From the NCBI GenBank assembly GCA_900543695.1, contig UQSG01000020.1, positions 1 to 52,381 on the forward strand: a stretch of DNA of 52,381 nucleotides. The letters are read 5' to 3'. A model generated the notes under the pieces. The model saw nothing but the letters and a program-made list of their open reading frames with translations. It searched no databases and was not told the DNA's origin. Shown piece after piece: positions 43,059 to 51,533 of this stretch; the stretch's first letter is position 1, and every line of letters starts with the position of its first letter. Both the position numbers and the translations under genes were made by a program. The DNA is from an uncultured Clostridium sp. Its GTDB lineage: Bacteria > Bacillota > Clostridia > UBA1212 > UBA1255.

Positions 43059-45320
43059 TTATTCAAAATGCTCCTGCTCTTTAGACTGCCTGATCTTCTC
43101 AGACATCGACTGGATCTCAACGAGCTTGTAATATTTGCCCTTCAGCGCCATCAATTCCTCATGGGAGCCGTTCTCTATGATTTTTCCCTGATCGACCACA
43201 ATGATTTTATTTGCTTTGCGAAGCGTCGAAAGCCGGTGTGCGATCATCAAGGTCGTTCTGCCCTTAATCAGACGTTCGATGGCCTCCTGGATAAGATTTT
43301 CCGTTTCCGAATCCACAGACGCCGTAGCCTCGTCGAAAATCAGAAGGCTTGGATTTTTCAGGACGGCCCGCGCGATGGAAATCCGCTGGCGTTCTCCGCC
43401 GGATAAGCCGATGCCGCGTTCTCCAAGCATGGAATCGTAGCCGTCGGGCTGTCTTGCAATAAATTCATGCGCATTTGCAATATCCGCAGCATGGATGACC
43501 TCTTCTACATGCGCATCCGGTTTTCCGTAAGCAATATTGTTGAAAATCGTATCGCTGAACATCATCGGCTCCTGCTGCACGTAGCCGATTTTGGATCGGT
43601 AGTATTCCAGGCTGAGCTCCTTGATATTATGCCCGTCTACAAAAATTTCACCCTCATAATGGTCATAGAAGCGCATCAGAATGTTAATCAGCGTGGATTT
43701 TCCGGAGCCGGTCGTTCCGACAATGCCGACGATGTCTCCCGGCTCAATCGTCAGATTGATGTCGGAAAGGACCTTCTTCGTCCGGTCGAAAGAAAAGTTG
43801 ACGTTCCGAAATTCAATTTTTCCCCGGATCGGAGGACAGTTTTCTTTATTGAAATCGGGCTCCGGTTCTGCGTCGAGAATGTCAAAAATCCGTTCGGCTG
43901 CAGAAAGCGCCTGATTATACGCGTCGCTCAGATTGGCAAAAAAGTTGACCGGACCGTAAAACGTCCCCGCATACGACAAAAAGGAAACGAGAAGACCTGC
44001 CGTCAGCGCGCTGTCCGCGCCTTTGATGACCCACTGTCCGCCGACTGCCCACAGCAGAAGCGTGCCGCAGGAAATGAAAAAGGACACGGTCTGGGGGAAA
44101 ATCGTTACGATTTTAGACGCCTGGATATCGACACGCAGCCATTCATTATTATATTTCTCAAACTTTTTTACAGTCCGCTTTTCACCTGCAAAGGATTTTA
44201 CCACCTTGATGCAGGGGATTGTATCCGTCAGTACGGAGGAAACCGCCGCCCAGCGCCGCCAGATTTTGAGATAGAAAGGGAAAATCTTTCTGCTGAAAAT
44301 CCGCGCGCCGAGCACTACGATCGGGACGGGGATCAGAGCCAGCAGCGTCAGCTTCCAATCCATGACAAACATGAGAACAATGATGCCGATCATCAGCACG
44401 AACTGCGCAATGGCTTCCTGTGTAATTCTCAGCATAAAGGACTGCAGCGTTGCAGTATCTCCGGAGATTCTGTTAATAACGGAACCCGTCGACGTTTTAT
44501 CATAAAATTTCATGGGAAGGTACTGCGCTTTTTCATATACGTCATTCCGGATGTCCGCCACGATCTTATCGCCGCTGACGCGCAGAAGATAGTTCCTGAG
44601 GATGCCGATTACCAGGAAAATCAGGTAGCTGACAAGCAGAACAACCGAGATAATCACAAGCATATGAGTATCCTTCTGCGGCAGAACCTCGTCTACGAGC
44701 ATTTTCGTCAGATACGGCGGGAGCAGCAGGGCGCCCGTCGTAAAGAAGGATAAAAACAGGCACAGTACCAGAACCTTGATCTGCGGCTTGAGGTATTTAT
44801 AGAGCTTTCCCGCCATTTTCTTTTTGGATTGGCAATGAATGCACTCCGCCCCGGCGCGCAGAAGCGTCCTGCCGCAGCGGGGGCAGACGTTCATCATCTT
44901 TTCGTAGGTCGCTGCGACGACATCCAGCTCCTCGGCCAGGTCTGCTCCGTCGTGCATATGCTCTACAAACACCGCCGCGGTGTCGCAGAGCGCCGCCACG
45001 GAATATGTAAAACGGAATACGGAAAGCGCTTTTCCTTTTACCGTATATTTCAAAACGGCGTTGCCGTACATCCTTTTCACCGCGGCCTTTTCGACATCGG
45101 CGTGCGGATATACGGCGGCGCCGCCTTCCAGTGAAGAATCTATGACGATCGTGCGGTTCTTCGTTATGGCGAGCATCGTCTCACAATAACTGCAGTTCAG
45201 GGACAGATCTCCGATCACCGCAAACAATATCGGTTCTTCTTCCGTTTCGAAGCGTTTCAGCTCGTTTGCCAGTCGTTCCGATACGTTTTTATTCTTCAGC
45301 ATTTCCATATGTTGATCCAT
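43059..45320 (-). CDS. ABC exporter (fused permease-ATPase) with N-terminal PH-like domain and zinc ribbon
   Basis: 753 residues. The ATG at 45320 follows AAGGGGTGA. Residues about 1-135 look like a bacterial PH/GRAM-like domain. A zinc ribbon follows ('CPRCGRTLLRAGAECIHC', about 146-163). Six transmembrane segments come next (about 180-460), then an ATPase domain with Walker A 'GTTGSGKST', signature 'LSGGERQR', Walker B 'LLIFDEATASVD' and the H-loop. It is a homodimeric exporter whose extra cytoplasmic N-terminus may sense or dock a partner, perhaps the DUF1854 protein encoded next. Substrate unknown. Confidence 0.9.
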   Translation of the reverse strand: MDQHMEMLKNKNVSERLANELKRFETEEEPILFAVIGDLSLNCSYCETMLAITKNRTIVIDSSLEGGAAVYPHADVEKAAVKRMYGNAVLKYTVKGKALSVFRFTYSVAALCDTAAVFVEHMHDGADLAEELDVVAATYEKMMNVCPRCGRTLLRAGAECIHCQSKKKMAGKLYKYLKPQIKVLVLCLFLSFFTTGALLLPPYLTKMLVDEVLPQKDTHMLVIISVVLLVSYLIFLVIGILRNYLLRVSGDKIVADIRNDVYEKAQYLPMKFYDKTSTGSVINRISGDTATLQSFMLRITQEAIAQFVLMIGIIVLMFVMDWKLTLLALIPVPIVVLGARIFSRKIFPFYLKIWRRWAAVSSVLTDTIPCIKVVKSFAGEKRTVKKFEKYNNEWLRVDIQASKIVTIFPQTVSFFISCGTLLLWAVGGQWVIKGADSALTAGLLVSFLSYAGTFYGPVNFFANLSDAYNQALSAAERIFDILDAEPEPDFNKENCPPIRGKIEFRNVNFSFDRTKKVLSDINLTIEPGDIVGIVGTTGSGKSTLINILMRFYDHYEGEIFVDGHNIKELSLEYYRSKIGYVQQEPMMFSDTIFNNIAYGKPDAHVEEVIHAADIANAHEFIARQPDGYDSMLGERGIGLSGGERQRISIARAVLKNPSLLIFDEATASVDSETENLIQEAIERLIKGRTTLMIAHRLSTLRKANKIIVVDQGKIIENGSHEELMALKGKYYKLVEIQSMSEKIRQSKEQEHFE

Positions 45321-45362
45321 ACGAATCACCCCTTACCGGAGGTTCTTGTTTTTAGCAGTTAT

Positions 45363-45390
45363 ATTCTAGTGGCTGAAAACGGAATGTCAA
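45363..45390 (-). promoter_or_regulatory. Promoter of the ABC exporter/DUF1854/darA operon
   Basis: Minus-strand TTGACA (45385-45390), 16-nt spacer, TAGAAT (45363-45368). Confidence 0.75.
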
Positions 45391-45419
45391 CCCTTTTTAA
45401 AAATTTTTCCGAAAAATTT
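45391..45419 (-). terminator. Weak A/T-rich hairpin after the TIM-barrel gene
   Basis: On the minus strand, AAATTTTTC pairs with GAAAAATTT and is followed by a short T/A run. It is plausible as a weak terminator, but the stem has almost no G-C pairs. Confidence 0.3.
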
Positions 45420-46286
45420 TTATCGGACCATTTTTTTGAATTTCTGCATAAAATAGAGCCCGATTTCGTATAGATATCGCTCTGCTGCGGGAAGAAGCCC
45501 GGCCGGCACGCGCTCGGAATTTGTCGCTTCGAAGCTAAGGGCGCCTGGATAATCGATGTGCTTCAGGGCGCGCAGAAAGGCGTCCCAGTCTACTGTCCCA
45601 AGGTACGGCGCAAGGTGCTGATCGGCCGTGCCGCCGTTATCATGGATATGCAATACCTGGAGCCGCGGGCCCAGCCGCTCTGCCATTTCACCGCAGGCAA
45701 TCCCGCTCATATTTGCATGGCCGGTATCCATGCACGCGCAGAAATACGCGTCCCGCATCATATCGATATAATCCGAGAGCGCTTCCGCTGTATCGCATGG
45801 CACGCCGCGCCCGGGCATGTTTTCCAGAGCAAGCTTCACCTCATGCTTATGAGCCGCCTCCAGAAAGCGGCTGAAATATTCATAATTGACCTTTCTCGTC
45901 CGTTCCGGATCGGGATCCGGAGTCCAGCCGGCCGGCATGGCGGGATGAATCACCAGATATGGGCTCCCGACAACCGACGCGGCGAACACAGCGCGCCGGA
46001 TGGCGCGCAGCATATATTCCTGTTCCTCGCGGTCCTCCGTCCAGGTCGGAAAAGGGGCGTGCGCCTGGCAGGCCTTTATTCCGGCCCGTTCCATGGCTTC
46101 CCGCTCCTGTTCGAAAAAAGCGTGAAATTCCGTTTCAGAGGCCGCATAGAGCCCGCCAAACGCCCGATAGTCGGAACACGGCCGCTCGTAATCCACGAAT
46201 GCAAAGCCCGCGGCAGCCAGCAGGCGCATTGCCTCCGAGGTCGGAAGACGGCGGCAAGCGCATTCGGTGCACGTACTGATTTTCAC
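45420..46286 (-). CDS. Xylose-isomerase-like TIM-barrel sugar isomerase/epimerase
   Basis: 288 residues, starting at GTG 46286 with AAGGAG 11 nt upstream. 'LVIHPAMPAGW', 'KLALENMPGRG', 'CMDTGHANMSG' and 'VLHIHDNGG' supply the His/Glu/Asp metal-site residues of the AP-endonuclease-2/xylose-isomerase superfamily. 'LGTVDWDAFLRALKHIDYPGALSFEA' is the usual C-terminal element. It is probably a ketose or keto-acid epimerase or isomerase acting on a sugar from the rhamnosidase encoded 17 nt upstream. L-rhamnose handling is possible but unproven. An endonuclease IV role is unlikely given the context. Confidence 0.85.
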   Translation of the reverse strand: MKISTCTECACRRLPTSEAMRLLAAAGFAFVDYERPCSDYRAFGGLYAASETEFHAFFEQEREAMERAGIKACQAHAPFPTWTEDREEQEYMLRAIRRAVFAASVVGSPYLVIHPAMPAGWTPDPDPERTRKVNYEYFSRFLEAAHKHEVKLALENMPGRGVPCDTAEALSDYIDMMRDAYFCACMDTGHANMSGIACGEMAERLGPRLQVLHIHDNGGTADQHLAPYLGTVDWDAFLRALKHIDYPGALSFEATNSERVPAGLLPAAERYLYEIGLYFMQKFKKMVR

Positions 46287-46302
46287 GGCAAAAGCACTCC
46301 TT

Positions 46303-49300
46303 TCATTTCACATGATATAAGTAGATTTCCATCAGCTGAATCCGGTACGGGTCGGCTACGCCCTCGTCCGCGGCAAACGTGCCCGTCCCGGTAAAATCGA
46401 TTCTGACATAAGCCGCGCGCTGCGGTCCGAGCTCGTATCCCTGCGTCACTCCCATGGGATTTTCCGAATCTTCAATCGTAACAACCTCTGTAAAATTTCT
46501 GCCGTCATCGCTGACGGATACGGTAAATTCCGTCGGATAGTTCGGGGAGCCTCCGTTCGCGTCAGAAACCTCCGTCCGCGGTGCAAGCGCAATATGGCTG
46601 AACGCTTTTTCCTCTCCGAAATCGAGCGTTACGGATACGGGGCTGATTCTTCCGTCTGAATCAGGCTGAAGCACGTTGGTGGTATATCCCTTTTTCAGCG
46701 AGCCGTCCGTCAGGCCGGAAACGCTCCAATCATTATTTTCCAGCGAATTCTCAGCAAAAACGGCCGCGCCGAGCGCTACGTTTTCGGCATCGAGCTTCTT
46801 TGTCTCAATCCGGATTTCCAGATCACGGTCGGCCGTTACCGTAATTTGATTGTCCAAAGAAGAGACGTCTCCCTGATAAGAAGCAAAGCGGTGCAGGAAG
46901 CCGTCTCGCGCGGTAAAGGTAACCGTTTCGCCGTCTTTTACGAAAACTTTGTTCGTTCCCTGCGCAAGAGCGATTTCCGTGCCGCCGTCCGTCAAAATCG
47001 CGACGTCGCATTCCGCCTCCGCGGAAAACGTGACGGTGCGGAGCACGTTCTGCTTTTCGGAAAATTCCGCGCGCAGCGTCATATCGCACTGCGGGCGGAC
47101 GGAAAGCACGGCCTCCCGCGTACCGGCAGCGCCGCTCCAGCCGCAGAAATACGCGCCGTCTCCGGCCGCGGCTTCCAGCGTAAATTCTTCACCGTTCTGC
47201 ACGGTTTTTTCATGGCTTCCGCTTTCCAGCCGCTCTCCGTTCCAAAAGACGGCACCGTTTGCGCCGACCTCAAGGCGGACTGTATACGCAGAACGCTCCT
47301 GCGCATCCGCGAGCGCGGCGGAAAATGCGTGCGCCGCATCCGCAGCCCTGTTTTTTAAGACATAATACAGGTACTGATCGTCGCTGCCGGAAAAGGAAAG
47401 TGTTTCCGACATCTGTTCCGGCACGCAGTCCGCTCCGTTCTCATAAATAACGGCGTCATGATATTTGATCTGCAGATTCGAACCGGCCGGGCCGAGCCGG
47501 GGAATTCCGACGATTGCTTCGGTGTTCGCAGGAGCCTTCAGAGAAAGAGAGAACTCTTTGCCGGGCTCCGAAGAAATATTGACCGTGATGTACCCCCTGA
47601 CGGACGGAACCGTGCATTCCAGAGAAGTCAGATCTCCCAGCATCGGTTTTACGGAAAATTTTGTATACCCCGCCTCTGCCGGTTCGATCCCGGCCATATA
47701 CTGGCTCATTGTAAGCAGCGGGCCGCCGCTCCACGCGTGGTTCAGCGTTCCGCCGTGGTCCCAGAACTCCCAGAGCGTTGAGTAATCGTATTCGACCATC
47801 TCTTTATAACGCGTTCTGATGCGCTGCTGCGCGTCTTCCATATACCCCATCTCGCAAAGCGCGTCAAGCACATAGCGTTCCATATAAGGACTTGCGTGCA
47901 TTACCGTGGTAAGATTGCCGCGGATTCCCTCATATTTATCAGGATCTGCAAGCCCGGCAAGCACGGCGACCGCATTGGAACGATCGTCCGGGAGGCGGAC
48001 GGACGCGGATTTATAGCCCTCCTCCGTCCAGAACGTCTGATAGGCGGCGTATACCGTTTCCGCCTTTTGCTCCAGCTCCGCAATATCCCCCTCGTTTCCC
48101 GTAAGCCGGGCCATGTCGATTACGCATTGCAGCGCTTTATAATACCATGCGTTTTCCAATGTCGGCATATCGAAGTCGGAGCCCCAGTCCGCCCAATCCC
48201 AGGAGCCGCCGCGGTGGACGACCAATCCGTCGGAGCCAAGAGTCCAAAGCCCGACATAATCCTTTGCATACGGGTAGACTTCTTTTATAAATTCGGCGTC
48301 GCCGGTATACATGTAATAGGTCCAGAAGCCGCAGACGCCCGCAAGCTGCTGCATCGGCAATTCAAAATAGTCGTTGCGGATGGGCACTACGGTCTGCAGG
48401 ACCTTTGTGCCCGGATCGGTATAGGCCAGCATCGTCGCCACGCCCTTTTGATACAAAAGATAGGAATTGGTATCGAGCGCATACATGCTCATCGCCATCT
48501 CGTTCGTCACGTCTCCCCACCACTGCGCACGTTCCCGATCGGGGCAATCCATAAAATTATCGCGCATGGTAATGTAAAGGGTACGCAGCGATTTCATCCA
48601 TAATGTATTCAGGAACGCGTCGCTGCAGGTAAAGCTGCCGCTGAATTCTGTGTTGTAACCCGATTCCCGGTATTTCAGTGAAATAATTTTTACTCCTTTT
48701 GGAATTCTATACGTAATTCTCTCTCCGTTCATCCACCCGGGGGATTCGAAGCTCTGCCGTCCTTCTTTCGTTATATATGTCGCAAAAACAGAGCCCTGCG
48801 CGGTATTTTCCGTGGTAATTACGATTTCCTTGCCTGCCTCGCTCTCTACCTCCAGATACGGCGTGAGCTGCGCGTTGTACGGAACCTCCATTGTGAGCTC
48901 CTGGCCCCGTGTCAGCGTATCATTTTCATATTCGGAGGAATTTTTATAATCTTTCAGACCGAAGTCCTTCCAGAGCGGGATCGGTCTTTCGTATAACGCG
49001 TTCCAGGGCGCGCAGCCGCCCGTTCCCATCTCCTTTGCCGCCTCCCAGCCGCTGTCGTCATATCCGGGCTGCTCCCATCCGGTAAGCTCCCGCCGCGCGT
49101 CGTAATAAATATTTGCCTCGGGCAGCCTATAGTTCGGCTGCCTGGCGCCGGGATCCTGCAGAAACGCCGTGTTTCTTGCTGCAAGCCAGGACGCGTCGCT
49201 GATCAGCTTTTCGCCGCCAAGCTCCGCTTCAAACAAAAAACCACCCTTTCCGCTGTTTGTGGACGAGTAGCTTGCGCCGTCGCGCCAGAACCAGACAAGC

Positions 49301-49749
49301 GCTGCGATCGTATTCTCTCCTTCCCTCAGATATTGCCCGATCTCAACGGTGTCATAATATCCGTCCTCCGGCGTAGGGCCTCTTTTCAGCCCTCCCTCGC
49401 GCACCGCCATTTCTCCATTAATATACAGCCAGTATTTTGATTCCGCCGCAATGCAGGCCACCGCATCACGGGCCTCGTTTATATCGGAAACCTCGAAGCT
49501 TTTGCGAAAGCTTACCCAGGTGTCGGGCTCTGTTTCTCCGCTCTGCGTCCAAATCCAGTTCGCCGTCCAGTCTTCTTTTATCATCGCTGTAATCCTCCTG
49601 TACGGAAGGAGCTCTTCCGGTAAAATAATTTTCGTGTCGTCTCCCTTCTCATTCTTCCGTGTGCATCCCGCACACAGGAAAACGGCGCACGCCGCTCCCG
49701 CAAGACAGCAGGCCGTCAGGCGTCTGAGCCAGGTCCCGGTTTTCTTCAT
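46303..49749 (-). CDS. GH78 alpha-L-rhamnosidase lipoprotein with bacterial-repeat and F5/8C domains
   Basis: 1148 residues. The ATG at 49749 opens a lipoprotein signal with a CAGC lipobox. N-terminal beta-sandwich domains (about 60-390) precede the (alpha/alpha)6 barrel (about 390-740). 'DCPDRERAQWWGD' holds D401, E406 and D413, whose spacing equals D567/E572/D579 of Bacillus RhaB. E661 in 'STLWEFW' matches the base. The C-terminus has bacterial-repeat segments ('FCGWSGAAG') near 900 and an F5/8C domain (about 990-1148). It removes terminal L-rhamnose from glycosides or pectins at the cell surface. It forms an operon with the downstream TIM barrel. Confidence 0.92.
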   Translation of the reverse strand: MKKTGTWLRRLTACCLAGAACAVFLCAGCTRKNEKGDDTKIILPEELLPYRRITAMIKEDWTANWIWTQSGETEPDTWVSFRKSFEVSDINEARDAVACIAAESKYWLYINGEMAVREGGLKRGPTPEDGYYDTVEIGQYLREGENTIAALVWFWRDGASYSSTNSGKGGFLFEAELGGEKLISDASWLAARNTAFLQDPGARQPNYRLPEANIYYDARRELTGWEQPGYDDSGWEAAKEMGTGGCAPWNALYERPIPLWKDFGLKDYKNSSEYENDTLTRGQELTMEVPYNAQLTPYLEVESEAGKEIVITTENTAQGSVFATYITKEGRQSFESPGWMNGERITYRIPKGVKIISLKYRESGYNTEFSGSFTCSDAFLNTLWMKSLRTLYITMRDNFMDCPDRERAQWWGDVTNEMAMSMYALDTNSYLLYQKGVATMLAYTDPGTKVLQTVVPIRNDYFELPMQQLAGVCGFWTYYMYTGDAEFIKEVYPYAKDYVGLWTLGSDGLVVHRGGSWDWADWGSDFDMPTLENAWYYKALQCVIDMARLTGNEGDIAELEQKAETVYAAYQTFWTEEGYKSASVRLPDDRSNAVAVLAGLADPDKYEGIRGNLTTVMHASPYMERYVLDALCEMGYMEDAQQRIRTRYKEMVEYDYSTLWEFWDHGGTLNHAWSGGPLLTMSQYMAGIEPAEAGYTKFSVKPMLGDLTSLECTVPSVRGYITVNISSEPGKEFSLSLKAPANTEAIVGIPRLGPAGSNLQIKYHDAVIYENGADCVPEQMSETLSFSGSDDQYLYYVLKNRAADAAHAFSAALADAQERSAYTVRLEVGANGAVFWNGERLESGSHEKTVQNGEEFTLEAAAGDGAYFCGWSGAAGTREAVLSVRPQCDMTLRAEFSEKQNVLRTVTFSAEAECDVAILTDGGTEIALAQGTNKVFVKDGETVTFTARDGFLHRFASYQGDVSSLDNQITVTADRDLEIRIETKKLDAENVALGAAVFAENSLENNDWSVSGLTDGSLKKGYTTNVLQPDSDGRISPVSVTLDFGEEKAFSHIALAPRTEVSDANGGSPNYPTEFTVSVSDDGRNFTEVVTIEDSENPMGVTQGYELGPQRAAYVRIDFTGTGTFAADEGVADPYRIQLMEIYLYHVK

Positions 49750-49847
49750 TAAAAGCACCCCCACGGTTAGAATTTTGTCTTTCCTGTCCGGCGGAACGCC
49801 TTGCCGGCGTTTTAACATTTATACATATTCTATTCAAGATTCGTTTT

Positions 49848-49876
49848 ATTATATCACATTTTATCTCGAGATGCAA
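49848..49876 (-). promoter_or_regulatory. Promoter of the rhamnosidase operon
   Basis: Minus-strand TTGCAT (49871-49876), 17-nt spacer, extended -10 TGATATAAT (TATAAT 49848-49853). Confidence 0.7.
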
Positions 49877-49933
49877 ACGGCAAAGTATGTTATCCTTAAC
49901 AAAGCAAAGCAAACAGATCAGGGAGGTATCTGT

Positions 49934-50581
49934 ATGGGAGGACTGCCTGTTTTCGATAATCACGACGACCGGATTCAATATTTCAATCTGCTTTTGGAAC
50001 GAAATACGGAAAGGATCCCGCATTACGATCTGCCGGAAGGGTACCATTTTGAATTTTACAAAGACGGCGACCGTGACGCATGGATTGAGATTGAAAAGAG
50101 TGCGAAAGAATTTGTAAGCTTTGAGCAGGGGCTGGCGGCTTGGGATAAGTATTACCTCAGCCGTGAGCACGAGCTGCCGGGGCGCATGATTTTCGCCGTG
50201 AACGAGATTGGAGAAAAGGCTGCAACGGCAACGGCATTTTACGATATCGACTCTGGAGACGACCACGCTACCGGCTGGCTGCACTGGGTTTCAGTAAAAC
50301 GCAGCCAGCAAGGCCGCGGACTTTCGAAACCGTTAATCTCCCGTACGCTGGAACGCCTGAAGGAGCTGGGGTATACCCGCATAAAAATTCCTACGCAGAC
50401 GACGTCCTGGCTCGCATGCAAAATCTATCTGGATTTCGGTTTTCTGCCCGAGCCGCAAAACGCCCTGCAGAGCCTCGGCGGATGGCGTATTATAAAACGC
50501 CTCACCGATCACCCCTCGCTTAGCCGGTTCCGCGCTGCGGAAGATTGGGAAGTATTAAATCGGCAGGGCGGAAACGGTTGA
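49934..50581 (+). CDS. GNAT-family N-acetyltransferase
   Basis: 215 residues. The ATG at 49934 follows GGGAGGT; the frame stays open upstream but is antisense to the rhamnosidase gene. The acetyl-CoA loop reads 'VSVKRSQQGRGLSKPLI' (Q-x-x-G-x-G/A type), with a preceding 'GWLHWVSV' strand and 'ELGYTRIKIPTQTTSWLACKIYLDFGF' at the end. It transfers an acyl group from acyl-CoA to an unknown amine. The stop overlaps a strong promoter that drives the next transcript. Confidence 0.85.
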   Translation: MGGLPVFDNHDDRIQYFNLLLERNTERIPHYDLPEGYHFEFYKDGDRDAWIEIEKSAKEFVSFEQGLAAWDKYYLSREHELPGRMIFAVNEIGEKAATATAFYDIDSGDDHATGWLHWVSVKRSQQGRGLSKPLISRTLERLKELGYTRIKIPTQTTSWLACKIYLDFGFLPEPQNALQSLGGWRIIKRLTDHPSLSRFRAAEDWEVLNRQGGNG

Positions 50582-50606
50582 CAGCCTCCGAATAAAAAGA
50601 TATAAT
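50578..50606 (+). promoter_or_regulatory. Perfect consensus promoter after the GNAT gene
   Basis: TTGACA (50578-50583), 17-nt spacer, TATAAT (50601-50606): exact consensus at both hexamers. Transcription should begin near 50613 and run into the small ORF at 50667. Confidence 0.85.
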
Positions 50607-50666
50607 TTCTGCGCAGAGTTAGTTTAATATAACCGACACAGAAAAGGATCACGGGAGGCCGACAGT

Positions 50667-50852
50667 ATGCAGGAAGAAAAAAAAAACAGACAGACCGAAA
50701 TACCGTCAGAGACCGGCGAGCTTTTGAGCCTCTGCCGGATTGCAGCATCTCCAAAGAACGGATGCTGCGGGAAGCCGGCTGGACACAAATGCTGCGGCAG
50801 GCATCGGCACATGCGCCAAGAGAAAGCGCAGGAAAATACGGAACAAGCCTAA
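50667..50852 (+). CDS. Candidate small Cys/His-rich protein (61 residues)
   Basis: The ATG is preceded by GGGAGG at 8-9 nt and lies about 55 nt downstream of a perfect promoter, so expression is likely. The N-terminal half is hydrophilic. The middle reads 'NGCCGKPAGHKCCGRHRHM': two CC pairs and three His, which would suit metal binding. There is no signal peptide or leader-peptide pattern. Alternatively the transcript carries a decayed gene, because an overlapping frame also looks coding. I do not recognise it. Confidence 0.35.
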   Translation: MQEEKKNRQTEIPSETGELLSLCRIAASPKNGCCGKPAGHKCCGRHRHMRQEKAQENTEQA

Positions 50853-50951
50853 ACCGGAAAGACGCGCCGTTTTACGCTTGGAGCTGCATTCTTCGCTTCA
50901 GAATAAATATTAACCAGTCCTTTGCGTTTTCGACATATTTTTCTTATGCCC

Positions 50952-50987
50952 AAACGATATATTTACTCTGAAAGAATCAGATCGTTT
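50952..50987. repeat. Nested inverted repeat upstream of the GyrI-like gene
   Basis: aaacgat (50952-50958) and atcgttt (50981-50987) enclose a second repeat ctga/tcag (50968-50971/50977-50980). It is a possible operator or leader hairpin. Confidence 0.45.
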
Positions 50988-51023
50988 ATATTTATATAAG
51001 AAACTATATTTGGAGGAGCGGCC

Positions 51024-51461
51024 ATGCAAAATGTAAGAATTTATGACATGCCGGACTGTAAAATGGTATCTTCCGGAAGCGGGATGTTCGGAGAAGAAAA
51101 TCTTTCGATTTTTGAAAAATGGATGTCTTCGCAGAAACGCGGTCTCTTTCCAAAGGATTTTCTGTTTTGGGACGGAAGCGGGTACCAATGGCTATATTTG
51201 TATGAGGACGGAATGAGCGTGCCGAAGGAGCTTGAGCTCATCGACTTTCAGGGCGGTTTCTATGCGGTTGCTACCGACATCGATCAAAAAACAGACATGG
51301 AGCTCATGAAAAAAGAAGTCGACGCCTTTTTATCGCAGATCGGATTCGAGCGCGATCCTTCCCGTCCGGATCTGGGGAATATCATCACCTCTCCGAATGC
51401 AAAAAAAATAATGGGGTATGAACAAATGGACTACTATACCCCAATCAAAGCCAGGGAGTAA
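51024..51461 (+). CDS. GyrI-like (effector-binding, SOUL/BmrR-type) stand-alone domain protein
   Basis: 145 residues; GGAGG lies 7 nt before the ATG. 'MQNVRIYDMPDCKMVSSGSG', 'LYLYEDGMSVPKELELIDFQGGFYAVATDID' and 'GYEQMDYYTPIK' fit the GyrI-like small-molecule-binding fold, found alone or attached to AraC/MerR regulators. No DNA-binding domain is attached here. The middle holds 'DMELMKKEVDAFLSQIGFERD', the usual helix between strands. It may sequester a ligand or toxin. Ligand unknown. Confidence 0.68.
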   Translation: MQNVRIYDMPDCKMVSSGSGMFGEENLSIFEKWMSSQKRGLFPKDFLFWDGSGYQWLYLYEDGMSVPKELELIDFQGGFYAVATDIDQKTDMELMKKEVDAFLSQIGFERDPSRPDLGNIITSPNAKKIMGYEQMDYYTPIKARE

Positions 51462-51533
51462 AGCCGCAGATCAATCGGCAAGGGAAAAGAAACGCGAGGC
51501 CTTTTCCGCATCAGGCTTCAGCGGGCATTCCCT

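Larger units (their letters stand above)
50582..51023 (+). other. 442-bp region with a strong promoter but no clear large gene
   Basis: It holds the perfect promoter, a leader of about 55 nt, the 61-codon Cys/His-rich ORF (50667-50852), then an AT-rich stretch with a nested inverted repeat (50952-50987) before the GyrI-like gene. A second frame (from about 50735, 'SISKERMLREAGWTQMLRQ') also looks protein-like, so a frameshifted remnant is possible. Confidence 0.5.

Noticed and set aside
43467..44753. 428-codon plus-strand open frame
   Set aside because: It is antisense to the ABC exporter; its composition is typical of an antisense shadow.
49451..49933. Upstream extension of the GNAT frame
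   Set aside because: It runs antisense through the rhamnosidase start. The ATG at 49934 has a good ribosome site and begins the family-like sequence.
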